A stretch of 64,000 nt of DNA from Cycas panzhihuaensis (Eukaryota; Cycadophyta): the NCBI GenBank assembly GCA_023213395.1, contig CM041465.1:140685741-140749740 (forward strand), read 5' to 3'. The notes below the pieces were generated by a model. That model saw only the letters and a list, made by a program, of their open reading frames with translations. It did not search any database and was not told where the DNA came from. Below, piece by piece: positions 10,880 to 23,381 of the stretch. The stretch's first letter is position 1, and every line of letters starts with the position of its first letter. The position numbers and the translations under genes are program-made.

Positions 10880-12300
10880 GGGTCCTAATATATGAAGCCA
10901 TTAAGCCCCCAACACCATGTGATAACCCATTAATTAGGATGCAAACATGTCTAATTACATAGTGTAGTTTCCCATGGATAACTTGATGTTCTGACACTTG
11001 CCCTTACAAGCCAACATTGCTCTATTAACTATCATTACCTTGAATTTATTGAGTGGATAAATATAACAACTAGCCTATTTGGCAATGCTATGATTAGTAA
11101 AATTATAGGTACTTTGTGAATTAGTGAGAATAGATAAATGATTTCCCTTGAAATATCCCAATAGCTTCATGGTTCGGGATGTGGTAATTTTGGTTAATCC
11201 ATACACTAAAATTTTAGAAGCAGTGCCCTCATTTCCAATGGTCTCATTAGTTTGTCCATCCTTTGAGTTATCATCTGAGGTATCTAATAGTTTAATTATG
11301 GAAGGTGCTTCAACATGTAATAAATGGAGTTTCTATTATGCACATTTGTGATTGTGTACATATTTCTTATCATAGTTATAACAAAACCCCCTTACTTTGT
11401 GGTAGCCATAAACTCATGAATTAAGCACGTGATAGGTGATGCTCTTGTAGTTAAGGCTAGGTTTGCTTGAGCCAGTTATGAGGGTCAAACTTGTAGAATT
11501 TTAAATGGTTACTGCATGGCAATAAATTTATCATCTACTAACTTTTCTAACCCTAAGGTTTCTGTAAAAGTAGAGATACTTAACATTTTAACTTTTGCCT
11601 GAATGTATTTTATTTAGCCACTAATAAAATAACTCTTGAATAAAGTCTTATCAAGCCTCGTTGTTTGATTTTCTAATTTCTTAAATAATGACTGATACTT
11701 GCAAATAGAATGAGTATGTTTTAATTTAGTTAAGAACCCTATGAATTCTTCATGTTCAATTGCTTCAAATTATGTGAGCAAGTATTTACCAAATTTAACC
11801 CACTTGAGGAAACCACCTATTTTTTCTAACCATCGATACAACTAGATTACCTCATGTTCTGGGTGAAATGATGTTATAAAAACTATTTGGTCTATAAGAA
11901 TCTAGTGGATAGAGAAATATTGTTTTGCTCTATATAACCAACTAGCTAGACCTTTCTCATTAAACTTAGGAAATTTTAATTTAGGAGATGGAATGTGCCA
12001 CTAGCCTAGGTCCACTCAAAAATTTTTGGCTTATATTGGTATCCTATCCTATGGTAGAGTGCTCACCTTACTATATTTGTAAGTTCATAGCATTGTATTT
12101 GGTATTTAATAGAGTCAACCTACTATTAAGATCATCAATTAGGTTCAATGTATCTAATTTGGAGAGTAGTTAGAGTATGGTTAATTGTGTTGCTTAAATT
12201 GTTTTACTATTCTCATCTATTATCTCCAAGGAGAGGTATTGGGATCTTTAAATGCTAGCCATATTAGCTTTTTAAGGTTGTCTAGCCAAGTTACCAAATA
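10880..12300 (-). pseudogene. Gag and protease of element C (degenerate)
   Basis: Reading minus strand, an N-terminal helical part (LDTLNLIDDLNSRLTLLNTK) occurs near 12145-12085. The gag core follows with FNEKGLASWLYRAKQYFSI around 11955-11900 and WLEKIGGF near 11825. The nucleocapsid knuckle CYNYDKKYVHNHKC (11385-11343) keeps C..H..C spacing, but the second Cys is Tyr. The protease region lies at about 11150-10930. Gag packages element RNA; the lost zinc ligand and stops make it inactive. Confidence 0.7.
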
Positions 12301-12433
12301 TCTATATCAAAATGATTAGCTCAACAAGAGGATAAATTTGGACTAGGTGACCAAAAGTTAAGATTTTTTACCTCAAACTTTTATGTTCTTAGATTTGCCA
12401 AATTCCTAACAACCTTTAAAATATTTCTTCTTA

Positions 12434-12438
12434 TAGTT
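12434..12438. repeat. Left target-site duplication of R1 (TAGTT)
   Basis: TAGTT directly precedes the R1 5' LTR and is repeated exactly after the 3' LTR at 47398-47402. Five bases is the usual size for Ty3/gypsy integration. Confidence 0.9.
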
Positions 12439-14754
12439 TATTTCACCAAAACTTGGCCTTATTATTGATCTCATCACTTTTAATAGGTTTCTTATATGTT
12501 TCATGTGAAAATGATTAGTTTAAGGTTGTTTTATATACATTAGACCATGTTTTGATAAAATGTTCCATTGATTTGATTATGATGTATATTGAATGATAGT
12601 GGATGTATTATTATGCTATCACCTGCCAATGAGTGATAACCATGGAATTAAATTCTTTTCTTTCCCAATCATTCTAATTCATGTATCCTTTAAAACATCA
12701 TATTTCTTATTTTTATCTTGATTTTACCCTTAGATCTTTCTTTTTGATCAATTTTTGCACTTGTGCTTATTGTTTTTATTTTTTTGGGTTATTTTCCTTG
12801 TTAATAAAGTCATTTGTGCTAAATTTATTTAAAAAATTATTTTTTAACATTTTAATGAGCCATTTTTATCTCTTGATTTATTATATTTTTGGTCCTGCCA
12901 AAAATGTAATCGATCGTATTTTTAGAAGAAAATCACATTTTTTATGGCTCCAAAAACGTGAGTGGTCATGTTTTTACTGTCATGCATGCAAAACTCTTCT
13001 AGCGCATTAATTTTTTATATGTCATTACTCATATTTAATGGAAATCTATCTCTTTTATACCCAAAATGTATGCAAACCCTATTGTGATCTTTTATTCGAA
13101 GTGTGTGAGCTTAGAGATCAAGTTTTAGAGATGCTTCTTGAGATTTTTGAGAGAATTTTACTATTGTTGCTTAGAAGACTATTTTCTGAAAAAAAAAAAA
13201 ATGGGGGGGTGAAGTTAAGAGAAGATTTTGAAGCTCTAGTTGTTACTTTGGTCATACTCAGGTTTCAATGGTTGGTGCTTCTCAAAAAGCTTAGTTTCTT
13301 ATAAAGTTTGTAGCTTCAATCTTCTCATTCTTGGTAAGATCTTTCCTATTATGAATTCTTATAAATCTTCTATTCTTTTGTAATTGTTTGTACTCAGAAT
13401 CTTTCCCTCCTTATTGGTGATATTTGGGGTCTCTTTGTACTCATTTTCTACCTTAGGAATTTGGCTAAGAGGTGCACTCTTTATAGGATGAAAAGAGAGT
13501 AGACTATTGTGAAGAATACTCATCTCTTCATTAATAGAATAGCTACTCTTTTTCATTATTCTATAGCTATCCAAATCCCTAAGAGGATTACTTTCATCTT
13601 GGCTTATTTGTGGTTGTCGTTGAGCCTATTATTCTTGTTTCCCTTTTCCTTTTGTTGGTTTTAAAGGAAAATATAAAGTAGTTTGATCATATGAGAGAAG
13701 GAAATCCATTCTAAGGTAAGAACTCATTAATAGGCAAGAAATTTAAAAAAAAGTTGCTAGTATTATTCTTATTTGACTTCATTTCTTTCATTACTTTCAT
13801 GTTTTAAAAGGAAATCTAAATATATAAATAATATGTCTTTCATGTAATCATATCAAATGAAATTCAAGGATACATTGGTATCTAAAAGACTCCACTTGTG
13901 ATAGAATCTCTCTATTCTTTGGTTTATTACTTATTTATGGATAATGACTTGGTTATGATTGATTGCATGTAACTTTATGGTCTAAATATCATTCATTACA
14001 GTAGAAGTAAATCTTTAAAATCCCACTTTTATCTTAGAAGTATTCTCCAAATAGAAGATATCATATAATTGGAATGAAAGCTTCACATATAAACATTGCA
14101 TGTTATTGAATCTCTTGGTGATTTGCATATATAGTTGTATGTGGTATTAGTAGTATTTCACGCTAGTTTCTTGATCATTAAAAATTGTGTTATGTCTAAT
14201 AGAAGTAGTTTCATATTTATTTTAGTGTGTTTCATCATAAAAAAAAAACAACATTACATATATAGTTAGCTTTCTTATTTATATGTTGAAAAGAATGTAT
14301 ATAGATCTTGTAGTTTTATTGATTGTTCTTGTGATTTTCATTTCATTAAAAGGAAAACAAAATAAAGTTTAAAAAAAAAAGTGAGAAGACAAACCATTTC
14401 CATCACTTAGCCCTTCTCCTTCATTTTAGTAAATCTCAAAAGGTTGAAAGAATATGAGGAAAGGAGTCACTTGGAAGGATACAAGAGACGTTGTTAGCAT
14501 AATCCCAAACTCGAAATTCCTCCATCTGATTGTATAGGCTAGAGGATTCAATCACCCCCTTACACCCTAGACTTTTATCACTTGATTCATACCTTTATTA
14601 AATGGAATAATCAGGTGGAGACTCCTTCTTAGGAGTTGGTAAAAGTTGTTCCTTTGGTTCTCTTAGGCTTCTTGTCTTTTAGCTTAGACTTGAAATAGAG
14701 GAAACATATCACTAGTTAGGAGATAGTTGGTTTAGGTCCAACTGAAGCACACCA
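12439..14754 (+). repeat. 5' LTR of R1
   Basis: 2316 bases, starting TATTTCACCAAAAC (TA in place of TG) and ending GAAGCACACCA. It aligns throughout with 45243-47397. A near-palindrome related to the R0 motif is at 12900-12923. The 12681-13304 ORFs lie wholly in the LTR, have no homologous counterpart kept open in the 3' LTR, and are regarded as chance. Confidence 0.9.
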
Positions 14755-14805
14755 TCTTTCTCGTGACCATGCTGAGGATTACCATTTTTCCTCTTATTTA
14801 AAGCA

Positions 14806-16830
14806 ATGGAAACTACTACACCCACCCCTAGGCAATCTTTGAGACTTCAAGGTATTCCGCCTAATTTTTAAAACCAACACTCACATTTCACTCATGAAGT
14901 TTCATCTTTCTATATTGATTCTTTGGAGCATCACATACATGACACTTGCATTTACCCCCTACATATTTAACTCAGTTATGCAAAATACCTGTGGAGTAAG
15001 GGTATCTAAAACCCTCTCAATTTCATAGACATACTTCTTTTGTAGATTCTTCTTTTACATAAGAAGAACCACTTCCTATTCAAGCAGATCCATTATATTT
15101 TGAGTTAGTTTTTAATAGGGTCCCTACTCCTCTTTGCATGCCTAGATATCAAGATCCCTTTTATCCAGAAACTCATACTATAGCATCCTCTCCACAGCAT
15201 CGCCAATTTGATCCATTGTGTGAGAAGTATGAATCAATTCAAGTTGAGCCTTCAATTGCTCTGGATGCAATTTATTTTCCCCCACTTTCCCATCCTCTTT
15301 TACTAAGACCCCATTCTCCTCTTTTAGAAGAAGTAGAAGATCACAAATTGGTCTATTCTCAACCCCTTCCTTCATCTTCTAGGTTACAGGTTCAAATCCA
15401 TTCTTCTCATGTGGTCCCTTCTACATATTAGGGTACTTCTGTTATTCCCATTCAAGGTAATCCTAGTTCTTCTCATCCTTCTACCTCTTACCAAGTAGGT
15501 TTACCTTCATCAACCTCACAACTTATCCATTCTTATTCCACTAGGGTTGCCCCCTCTCATCTTGTCTCATCCTCCACTCAATTTCCAGTTCACACATCCC
15601 ATATAGTTGTGTCGCAAGGCATTAGACCTTGTGCTTCTTCTCCTAAAATACTTAATGTAACACCTTCTTCCCAACATGTTTCTCATACCTATCCTATTCA
15701 TCCATATACTTCACTTAGTCAATCTTAAGTTTTGGGGGTTATTAATCCTACCTCCTCATCACATGTTCATAGAACTACCCCACAACCAATCCCTTTTTCT
15801 TTATTTAATCCCACCCTTTCTCAAGACCCTATGCCATAAATTAATTCCATCGTTAACCTTATAGTTTGGTTTAATCCTTCATCTACTCTTCTATCCCATT
15901 CTTTTCCTCAACAACAGCAACAACCACCCATTCTTTCTACCACTCCACATCCATCTTCCTTGCCTCAACATACCACTACACTAATGGCAAGGAAACCTTT
16001 TTTGGACTATATGAAGTCTTCTTTTCTGTGTGAGTTCCTTTTATCCCCCATGCTTCCATTCCTTCCTGAGTTACCTAAATTCTCAAGTGACTCCTTCCAA
16101 GATCCCACCTATTATATATAAGTGTTTGCACTTACTTCTGTAGATTTCATGTTGTATGATTACATCATGATATGTTTATTTCCTAAATAACTTCAAGGTG
16201 ATTCCTCAAAATGGTTGTATTGATTTCTCTTAAATTCTGTTCTCCTGTTTCAATAATTAATTTATTCTTTTATTAACTATTTTAATGTAGTGAGATTGTT
16301 TAAATATGATATCAAATCTGTGATGAAACTTATATAGACTTTGTGAGAAGGTGTCAAGACCAAGTGCATGCATATCATTCATGTCTTGAGCCTAGTCTTC
16401 TATTTGATCTATTCACTAATGCTTTGAGGCCACAGGTGCATCTAAGCTTGGCCCTCAAACCTATAAAGAAGTTGTTGATCATTATTTAGCTTTGGAAACA
16501 TTTGAGATTTAAGCAAGCATTAAGAAGATTAGAAAACTTATTCTGTCTAAAGAAACTATTAAAATAACTAAAACTTCCCATCCTAAACCTATCTATAATC
16601 ATTTAACTTCTTCCATCAAATCATTAGAGGGTGAGATCAACACCAAGCTACGTGTTGATGATCCTTCTCAAAATTAGCCCTCCCAGACTGAAGGAATGAA
16701 GAAACAAGCTCCTCCTCCACCTCTTCCTTCTTTCAAAAAAATAAAATAGTGTTCATATCATCAAACCAATGCATAAGACAACAATGGATGTTACATAATT
16801 CAAGCTATGACATAAAATATAAATGTTCAA
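14806..16830 (+). pseudogene. Gag of R1 (degenerate)
   Basis: A start at 14806 (METTTPTPRQSLRL) about 50 bases after the LTR fits a Tat gag. A Ser/Pro-rich N-terminal part covers 14.8-16.0 kb, including the open stretch 15138-15431. The Retrotrans_gag core begins near 16055 (LPELPKFSSDSFQDPTYY) and contains KWLY near 16210. A Cys/His segment at about 16745-16800 (CSYHQ, later GCYIIQAM) resembles the Tat nucleocapsid zinc motif. Gag forms the particle that packages element RNA. Frequent in-frame stops, so not functional. Confidence 0.75.
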
Positions 16831-17064
16831 TCAAATTGTCCCTCCAAAGTGTCTTAAGATTAGATGATTCATAAGGACGCCTTAACTCAACATAAAGACA
16901 AAAGAAACAAAGACCATAAGGACAAGGAAAAATAGGTTCAAGATAATCAAGATGAGTCTTATAGTTTTGATTCTTCTAAGAAGACTACTACTCCCCCTAA
17001 TCCCTCAACAAAATGAGCTAGTAACCAAGCTTGACCACCTCCTAAAGGTGGTGAGACCAACAGA

Positions 17065-17745
17065 ATGATTAATATAGTGGAGACAATAAAGAGTGAAAGT
17101 CCATCTAAATCATCTAATGATTTGATGGCAAAGCATCATGACTCTTTACCTCTTGTACCCTCACGTCTCATCAGGTTTAGGTCCATTCCTTCCAATATAA
17201 AGGATGGGTCTTTCTCTTTAGTTGATGATCTTAAGACCATTCCTACCAATATTTTAATTATTAATTTGTTGAACTGTTACCTAGAGCAATGCCAACTCTT
17301 GTTTGATACATTAGGAGTTCTTACTATAGCCTCTTCATTTACTTCCATACTTTCTTTTGACCTAGCTACCTTGTCTAATCATACTACTCATGCACCAAAC
17401 GATACACCTCCATTTTATATTGAGATAATAAAGGATGACATCAATATTAAACAAATCATTATTGATGAGGGATCATCCATTAATATGATCCCTCTTCGTC
17501 TTGTTGAGGACTTAGAAATTTTAGCTTTTGATTTATGTGAGTGGATTTATCAGGGATACGACAAAAATCAGAGAGTACCTCTTATTCAAGTTACTCTCCC
17601 TCTTACTTTGGAAGAAAAGATGGTTCTTATTGAATTGAACATCATTGATCTTAACTCAGAGTATAATGTCCTTTTCGGTAGATCATGGATTATCCAAATG
17701 GTTACAGTTTTAGTGAACTTAGGTTCATCCATGAGGGATAATTAA
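17065..17745 (+). pseudogene. Aspartic protease of R1
   Basis: An open frame of 226 codons. Around residue 137, IIIDEGSSINMIPLRLVEDL is the retropepsin active site (DxGS form typical of plant gypsy elements). A hydrophobic block and YNVLFGRSWI near residue 205 correspond to the flap and C-terminal ILGRPW motif. The frame ends at 17745, just after the domain, while in R2 the homologous sequence continues; the stop probably reflects decay. It would cut the Gag-Pol polyprotein. Catalytic Asp is kept, unlike in R2. Confidence 0.8.
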
Positions 17746-19074
17746 AAATTATAAAACAAAAGCTAAAATCTATCAAACAGTCAGTCCCACTTATTGAGAC
17801 CCTTTTTTAGCCTAGCAAGTCATCTAACTCTTTGGAGTACTTCTTCCATTCATTAGATTTAGGCCAATATTTTTCCATTAAAACTCCTTCTACTTAGGGA
17901 GAAGTAAAGGATGTTGATTTGGTAGAGATTGTCCCTATTTCATAAAGATCCTCATCTATTCCTCATTCTTTGGATCTGACTAATCAATCTTTAGTTTCTT
18001 CTTACCTATTTCATCAGGTTCCTCATATATTCCTTATTATTTGGATTTGAATAATCAATCTTTAGTTTCTTCTTCCTTTCACTATGAAGAAGCAACTTCA
18101 CATTCTATCACATCTTGTGAGGAAATGCCTATGAGTTAAACTATTGATACAAATGTCCCTCTTTCTAGTCAAACTCATTTCTCATAGGTTTTATATTTGC
18201 CTATGAGGGAAAATGCTTTAGTTTCTTTTACTATGAATCATTCTTCAATTTGTCACATAATCTCTCTTTCATATAATGTTCTTATTGATGTTATGCCTTT
18301 CCTCTCTCAGTCTTCTCTCTTTACTACATGGTTAAACAAACATGAGAAGAAGATGTTATTGTATTGACATCTAAACTTAGAATCAAGTAGCGATGATATT
18401 AATTCACTTGATACACCTCAAAGGAATCAAAGTACCTCTACTCGAGTACAAGAATTAAATTTAATTTTCACAATTTCTTTTCCTTCATATTCTTTTATGG
18501 ATGCTTATTTGTCATCCATCATCTTGATGTCTTTGTCTAATCAAGATCATCATTATCATCATCAAGACTTTGAGTAAGCCTTTATATATATTTAGGAATT
18601 CATTGATAGGCCTATTTTTTTCTTTCAAGTTCCTTTGATCATTGAGATTATTCTTACTTGTCCAGGCTCTTTGGTAGATTATCCTTTATGGTTTAGGCCA
18701 TCTTCTTTGTCTGTTGATATACCAAGGAGTGTGCTCCTCATTGATCTTTTTCAACTTGATAATTTTAAAAATGATGAGGTAATTCTTGAACATTTAACTA
18801 GGTCATCTCCTAATCTTCCCTCTAGACATCATAAGTTGGGTTTTTTGAAAGTAATATAACTTGATTCGTCATTAATTAATCATTCCCAACCTCAGGAGGT
18901 AATTTCTTTCATAGAAACTACTCCTCCTTATTTTGAAGAGGGATACAAACTATCGATGTTGATTTAGAACTAAGTGATGCCCCTAAGATTCTTAAGTTAG
19001 GAACTAGTTATACTTCCCAAGAAATCATTTAATTTAAGGATCTCTTTCATGAGTCCTACTTGGTCTTTACTTGG
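17746..19074 (+). pseudogene. Protease-RT linker region of R1
   Basis: Low-complexity Ser-rich coding remnant with many stops. The stretch 18635-18859 ends in LDNFKNDEVILEHL and then HHKLGF, matching the R2 linker at 29314-29400 (YFKDDEALLKHLVG and HHRLGH). This conserved block just before RT is a shared feature of the two elements; its function is unknown. Confidence 0.6.
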
Positions 19075-20422
19075 GATTATAAAGATATGTATAGCCTTGA
19101 TCCCTAAGTCATCGAGCATAATATCACAGTAACTCCTAGCATCAAACCTAAACAATAAAAAAGGTGTCCTATTCACTTGTATCTCTCCATTACTTTTAAA
19201 TAAGAAGTAGAGAAGTTATTAGGAGCTAGATTCATTAAGAGTATTGATTACTCTTAATAGGTTTCTCATATAGTTTCAATCGCAAAGAAAAATGGTTCAA
19301 TCTAAATTTGCATTAACTTCAAAGACATTAACAAAGCATGTCCTAAAGAAAAATTTCCTCTGCATTTTCTTAATCAGATTTGGGACTAAACAACTAGTTT
19401 TGAGGTGATGTCTCTTATAGATGGTTTTTCCAATTATAATTGGATTTCTATCTCACCTTAGGATTGTCATAAGACTATATTCACTACTCCTTGGGGTATT
19501 TTCATGTATAAAGTCATGCCTTTTAGATTAAAAAATATTTGTACAACTTATCAAAGAGTAATGGTTCATATTTTTTATGATTTAATTGGTAATATTAGTA
19601 TTGTGTACTTAGATGATATGCTTGCTCTTTCTCACGAAATAAGTAATTATGTGTGCCACTTGAGAACAATCTTCAAAAGATATAAGAAATATCATTTATG
19701 TCGTAATCTGTCTAAATGTATTTTTACTCTAATGTTAGGAAGAATGCTAGGTAATATTATTTATTATCATGGGATTAGAATTGATCATAATAAGATAAAG
19801 GCAATTGTCGACATGCCTTCTTTGAAGAATTAGAAGTAGATTAAATCCTTTCTAGGTAGGCTTAGCTTTTTAAGATGTTTTATTACCAATTTTGCTTTAG
19901 ATACCAAGCCTATCATAAACCTCCTGAAGAAAGACATTGAGCCATGATGGACTCCTCAAGTTCAAGAGTCTTTTGACAAGTTGAAACAAGCCTTAATTTT
20001 AGCACCTGTGCTTACTTCACCAAGATTTGATAAACCTTTCATCCTTTATACTTCATCTATAAAAGATTCATTAGCAGGTATATTAGCAAAAGGGGATGAC
20101 TTTGGTAAAGAATGTGTGATATATTTTATTAATAGAACTTTAGTGGTTGTTGAACTTCATTATCCTCTTCCTAAGAAGGAATGTCTTACTTTAATTTTTT
20201 AAGAAGTTGCAGCATTATCTTCTTTGGAACAAGGTCCATCTTATTGTTCAATCTGATCTTATTGGGTATTTACTTACCAAAATTGATCTTACTAGGCGAC
20301 TAAGCAAATGGTTCTTATTACTACAAGAATTTGACTTTTATATCATCAATAGAAAATCTAAGAAAGGCATGGTCATCATTGAGATCATGGCTGATGCTTC
20401 TCTTCCTAATTCTTCCAAATAA
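19075..20422 (+). pseudogene. Reverse transcriptase-RNase H of R1
   Basis: RT copies element RNA to DNA and RNase H removes the RNA. Ordered motifs: SIDYS near 19240, INFKDINKACPKEKFPL (19312-19362), SLIDGFSNYN (19410-19440), MYKVMPFRLKN (19504-19536), the catalytic VYLDDM (19606-19623), and FLGRLSFLR (19849-19875). RNase H follows from 19981 with FILYTSSIKDSLAGIL and a later block around 20110-20200 (ELHYPLPKKECL). Both catalytic Asp residues of the RT motif are present. At least eight stops, several at positions where R2 or the family has Gln, break the frame. Confidence 0.85.
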
Positions 20423-20439
20423 CCTATTGATTATTCTCC

Positions 20440-21649
20440 TCTAAATGAAGGCATTCTCTATGTCCAAGCTATCCCTTCTAATGATCCATGGTATGGAGAA
20501 ATTAAATCATACCTTCACGATCAATCTTTCCCTTCTTCTTCTACCTCTAAGAAGAGAAGATAAATTTGAGTTATTATTAGGCAATATCACTTACTTGATG
20601 ATGTGCTTTATAAATGTTCTTTTGATGGAATTATGTTGAGATGCCTTTCTCTCGATGAAACACTTATGGCCTTGATAAAATCCCATGAACATATGGCGGA
20701 TATTTTGGCGGTCGATCAATGGCCCAACATATCCTTTGTATAGGTTATTATTAGCCCATCCTATTTAAAGATGTTTATTCTTATGTATAAAAATGTCAGA
20801 AATGTCAATCCCATGTGACCTTAATATACAAACATATGCAAGAATTGAAATCGATTATCTCACCTTGACCTTTCTCTCAATGGAGTTTTAACCTCATTGG
20901 TTAAATATTTCTAGAATCATCTAACAGTCATAAGTTTATCATAACTACTACCGATTACTTTACTAAATAGAGTGAAGCTATTCTGTTAGTTACTACTGCT
21001 AGAAAGATTATTGCTATATTTTTTTTCAATATATTATTTGTAGATTTAGTGTACTAGATATTATTATAATTGATAATGGGACTCCATTTTGTAATCTCTA
21101 TGTCAATAGATTATGCAGCAAATTTTATAATACTCATTGACTGTCGACCCCTTATCTCCCTTAAGCAAATGTTCAAGTTGAAGCCTTTAACAAGACTTTA
21201 GCTAAAATTTTAGCCAAAATGATCGTAACCTCTCATAGAGATTGGCACATTCAATTATTTCTAGTATTATGGGCTTATAGAACCTCGATTAGAAATGTTA
21301 TAGGCATGATACCATTTTCTCTTATTGATGGTGTTAAGGTTGTCCTTCCATTAGAAGTTGAGATTCCTTCCTTGCATGTCTTGTTGAAAGAATTTACTAG
21401 TGAAAAGTTCCAAAGAGAAGCACATCTCTTGGAGCTCACAAAATTAGATGAGACTCATTTGCAAGCCTTTCAAAATAATATGGCATCTAAGGCTAAGATT
21501 CAAGTTGCTTATGATAGGAAACTTAGGCCCAGAAAGTTTCATGTTAGTGATAAAGTTTTGAAATTAGAATACTTCCATGACAAACAACTAAAGTTTTCTC
21601 CTAAGCAGGTTGGTCTTTATCTAGTAATCAAAGATTTCAATAATGGAGT
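20440..21649 (+). pseudogene. Integrase of R1, N-terminal and core part (before R2)
   Basis: The DDE core shows IIIIDNGTPFCN (about 21062-21097) and QVEAFNKTLA (21174-21203). The C-terminal part is open from 21219, with WAYRTS, PLEVEIPSLHV and KLEYFHD in the same order as R2. The zinc-finger CxxC appears lost (YKNVRN where cysteines are expected, about 20790). The coding sequence is cut at 21649 by insertion of R2 and continues at 39744 in the same frame once one copy of the target duplication is ignored. Confidence 0.85.
21645..21649. repeat. Left target-site duplication of R2 (GGAGT)
   Basis: GGAGT immediately before the R2 5' LTR is repeated exactly after the 3' LTR at 39739-39743. Confidence 0.92.
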
Positions 21650-22148
21650 TATTTCCCGGCTACCAGGAATGAATACGAATAGGTTGACTCAGGTAAGCTC
21701 AAGTATGCTTCTTCCTTTTCACCTCTACAGTTTCATTGGAAAGGTTTATAGAATTGTTTCCTCATTGCATGACTGATTGCTTCATTTGTATGATCACTTT
21801 GCATTTGTTGCCTGTTCATGTTGCTTGTCATATTGTGAGCCTATGACGGCCTAGCAGGACCTACCTTTTCGTAAGGTAAGCATCCCCATGGTACTTTACG
21901 ACCCTCTGCGCTGTCTCCATACCGCCTCGAGCTTCATTTGATTTGTATGACCCGTTCATGCCTCAACTTTGAGCTCCTAACACCTCGTTTCTAGGACCTT
22001 TGGCCATTGATGCTCTTCTTGCCTTTGTCCACATGCCTTCTAGACTGTCTCAGCCACCTAGACAGGAGGACCAGCCCCTCTCAGGCCTACCTCATCACCT
22101 CCTAAGGCTCCTATAACCTAGATTTTTGCCATTCTGGCTTTCTAGTCC

Positions 22149-22194
22149 CGCACTACTGTAAACTTAGTGGTACCGCAAAGTTTACTGCAGTGCG
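22149..22194 (+). repeat. Hairpin-forming inverted repeat upstream of the R2 TATA box
   Basis: Arms of 17 bases (CGCACTACTGTAAACTT and AAGTTTACTGCAGTGCG) pair at 15 of 17 positions around a 12-base loop with GGTACC. The 3' LTR copy at 37486-37531 also pairs at 15 of 17 although its arm bases differ, so pairing is kept. A related hairpin with GGTACC in the loop occurs at 35079-35108. Confidence 0.7.
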
Positions 22195-22320
22195 ATTGTT
22201 GTCAGTTATTTTTTAAAAATTACCATGGTAATTCTCGTGTTTCCCATAGAATCGCAACTTGGCCTCACATCCACCTCATCCCTATTCGCACCCTATTCAC
22301 TTGTTTAGGGCTAGGATAGG

Positions 22321-22328
22321 TATAAATC
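22321..22328 (+). promoter_or_regulatory. TATA box of R2 LTR, copy 1
   Basis: TATAAATC in a conserved context (GGTATAAATCTCAAAACCC), repeated at 23374 and 37658. Position inside the LTR, conservation in all three copies and lack of conserved coding frame around it support the core promoter of genomic RNA. Confidence 0.6.
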
Positions 22329-23373
22329 TCAAAACCCTCATCATTTTACCTCTCTTGGATCATTTTTTTCTTTTCAACACAACTATTTCCTGCTGTAGTT
22401 TCTGCTCCTTCTCTCTTCCCTCTACAGGTGCATTTGTAGGCCTGCATTTCCTGTAACTTCAGGCTAGGATCCACCTATAAAAAACTTCCTCCATAGTGGG
22501 AAGCTTCTCTCTAGGCATTATCAAGTAAGTTTTGGTGTTGTTCTTCTCTAACTCGCCCCAGCAAGTGTCTCCTTCAACTGTCTCTTGGGATATCTCTTAC
22601 AAAACCTTGCAGGGATCCTTTTCTCCACTGGTTACAGGGGCAGACCTACCCTATATTAGCCCAGTAGGTCCTTCAAACCCTTTCCTTAGGATTTGTGGTA
22701 TAGTATCTCTATGTTAGACCATTTCTTGATTTGTTTGCTTGCTTTCTTCAAGTTTGATTGTAGCAAAACTTGTCTTCATTGAGTTTGGCTTATTGCTTCT
22801 GGGTTTTCATCTTCCCTCTGCTAGTTTTCCTTAAGGGAGCATTAGGAGAAGAACCATAAAGGTTGGGTGAAGAGAGCAAGTCAGGGGTAGCCCCCACTTA
22901 GTCCTACTCTCCAAGGGTAATCCCCTTCCTACTTTTTCTTCTCTTGCTCCATGCTTCTCTTGGGTTAATTAGGAGCAGGTGAGCCTTAGGCCTGCGTTGG
23001 ATTATTAGCATATGCAGCCCCTTGCTACGCTGGTTCTAGGCCTTCAAATGGTGCAAGCCCCTTGCTGCCCCTTCTGGACTATCTCAGCCATATAGACAGG
23101 AGGGCCAGCCCCTTTCACGCCTGCCTCATCACCTCCTAAGGCTCCCGGAACCCAAATTTTTGCCACTCTGGATTTCTGGTCCTACACTGCTATAAACTTA
23201 GAGGTATCGTGAAGTTTATTACGGTACTACGAAGTTTACCGTGGTGCGACTATTGTCAGTTATTTTTTAAAAATTATCGTGGCAATTCTCGCGTTCCCAT
23301 AGAATCGCCATATGGCCTCGTGTGCACCTTATCTCTATTCACACCCTATTTGCTTGTTTAGGGTTGGGATGGG

Positions 23374-23381
23374 TATAAATC
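23374..23381 (+). promoter_or_regulatory. TATA box of R2 LTR, duplicated copy 2
   Basis: The same TATAAATCTCAAAACCC block, present because of the 1-kb duplication, so the 5' LTR has two potential start regions about 1.05 kb apart. Confidence 0.55.

Larger units (their letters stand above)
7900..12438 (-). mobile_element. Antisense chromovirus-like Ty3/gypsy element (C), distal block
   Basis: Read on the minus strand from 12.3 kb down to 7.9 kb, gag, zinc knuckle, protease, RT, RNase H and integrase follow in normal Ty3/gypsy order. The RT motif FFDDILVY, the integrase motif LHDMP with YDHDPNF, and the late block KLELP with CLKKALG point to the chromovirus branch. All parts are full of stops and frameshifts. 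R1 is inserted at 12438/12439; the 5' leader and LTR of C resume at 47403. C's 3' LTR is not recognised. Confidence 0.8.

Noticed and set aside
12681-13304. Two ORFs (109 and 88 codons) in the R1 5' LTR
   Set aside because: They lie wholly within an LTR, and the homologous 3' LTR does not keep them open.
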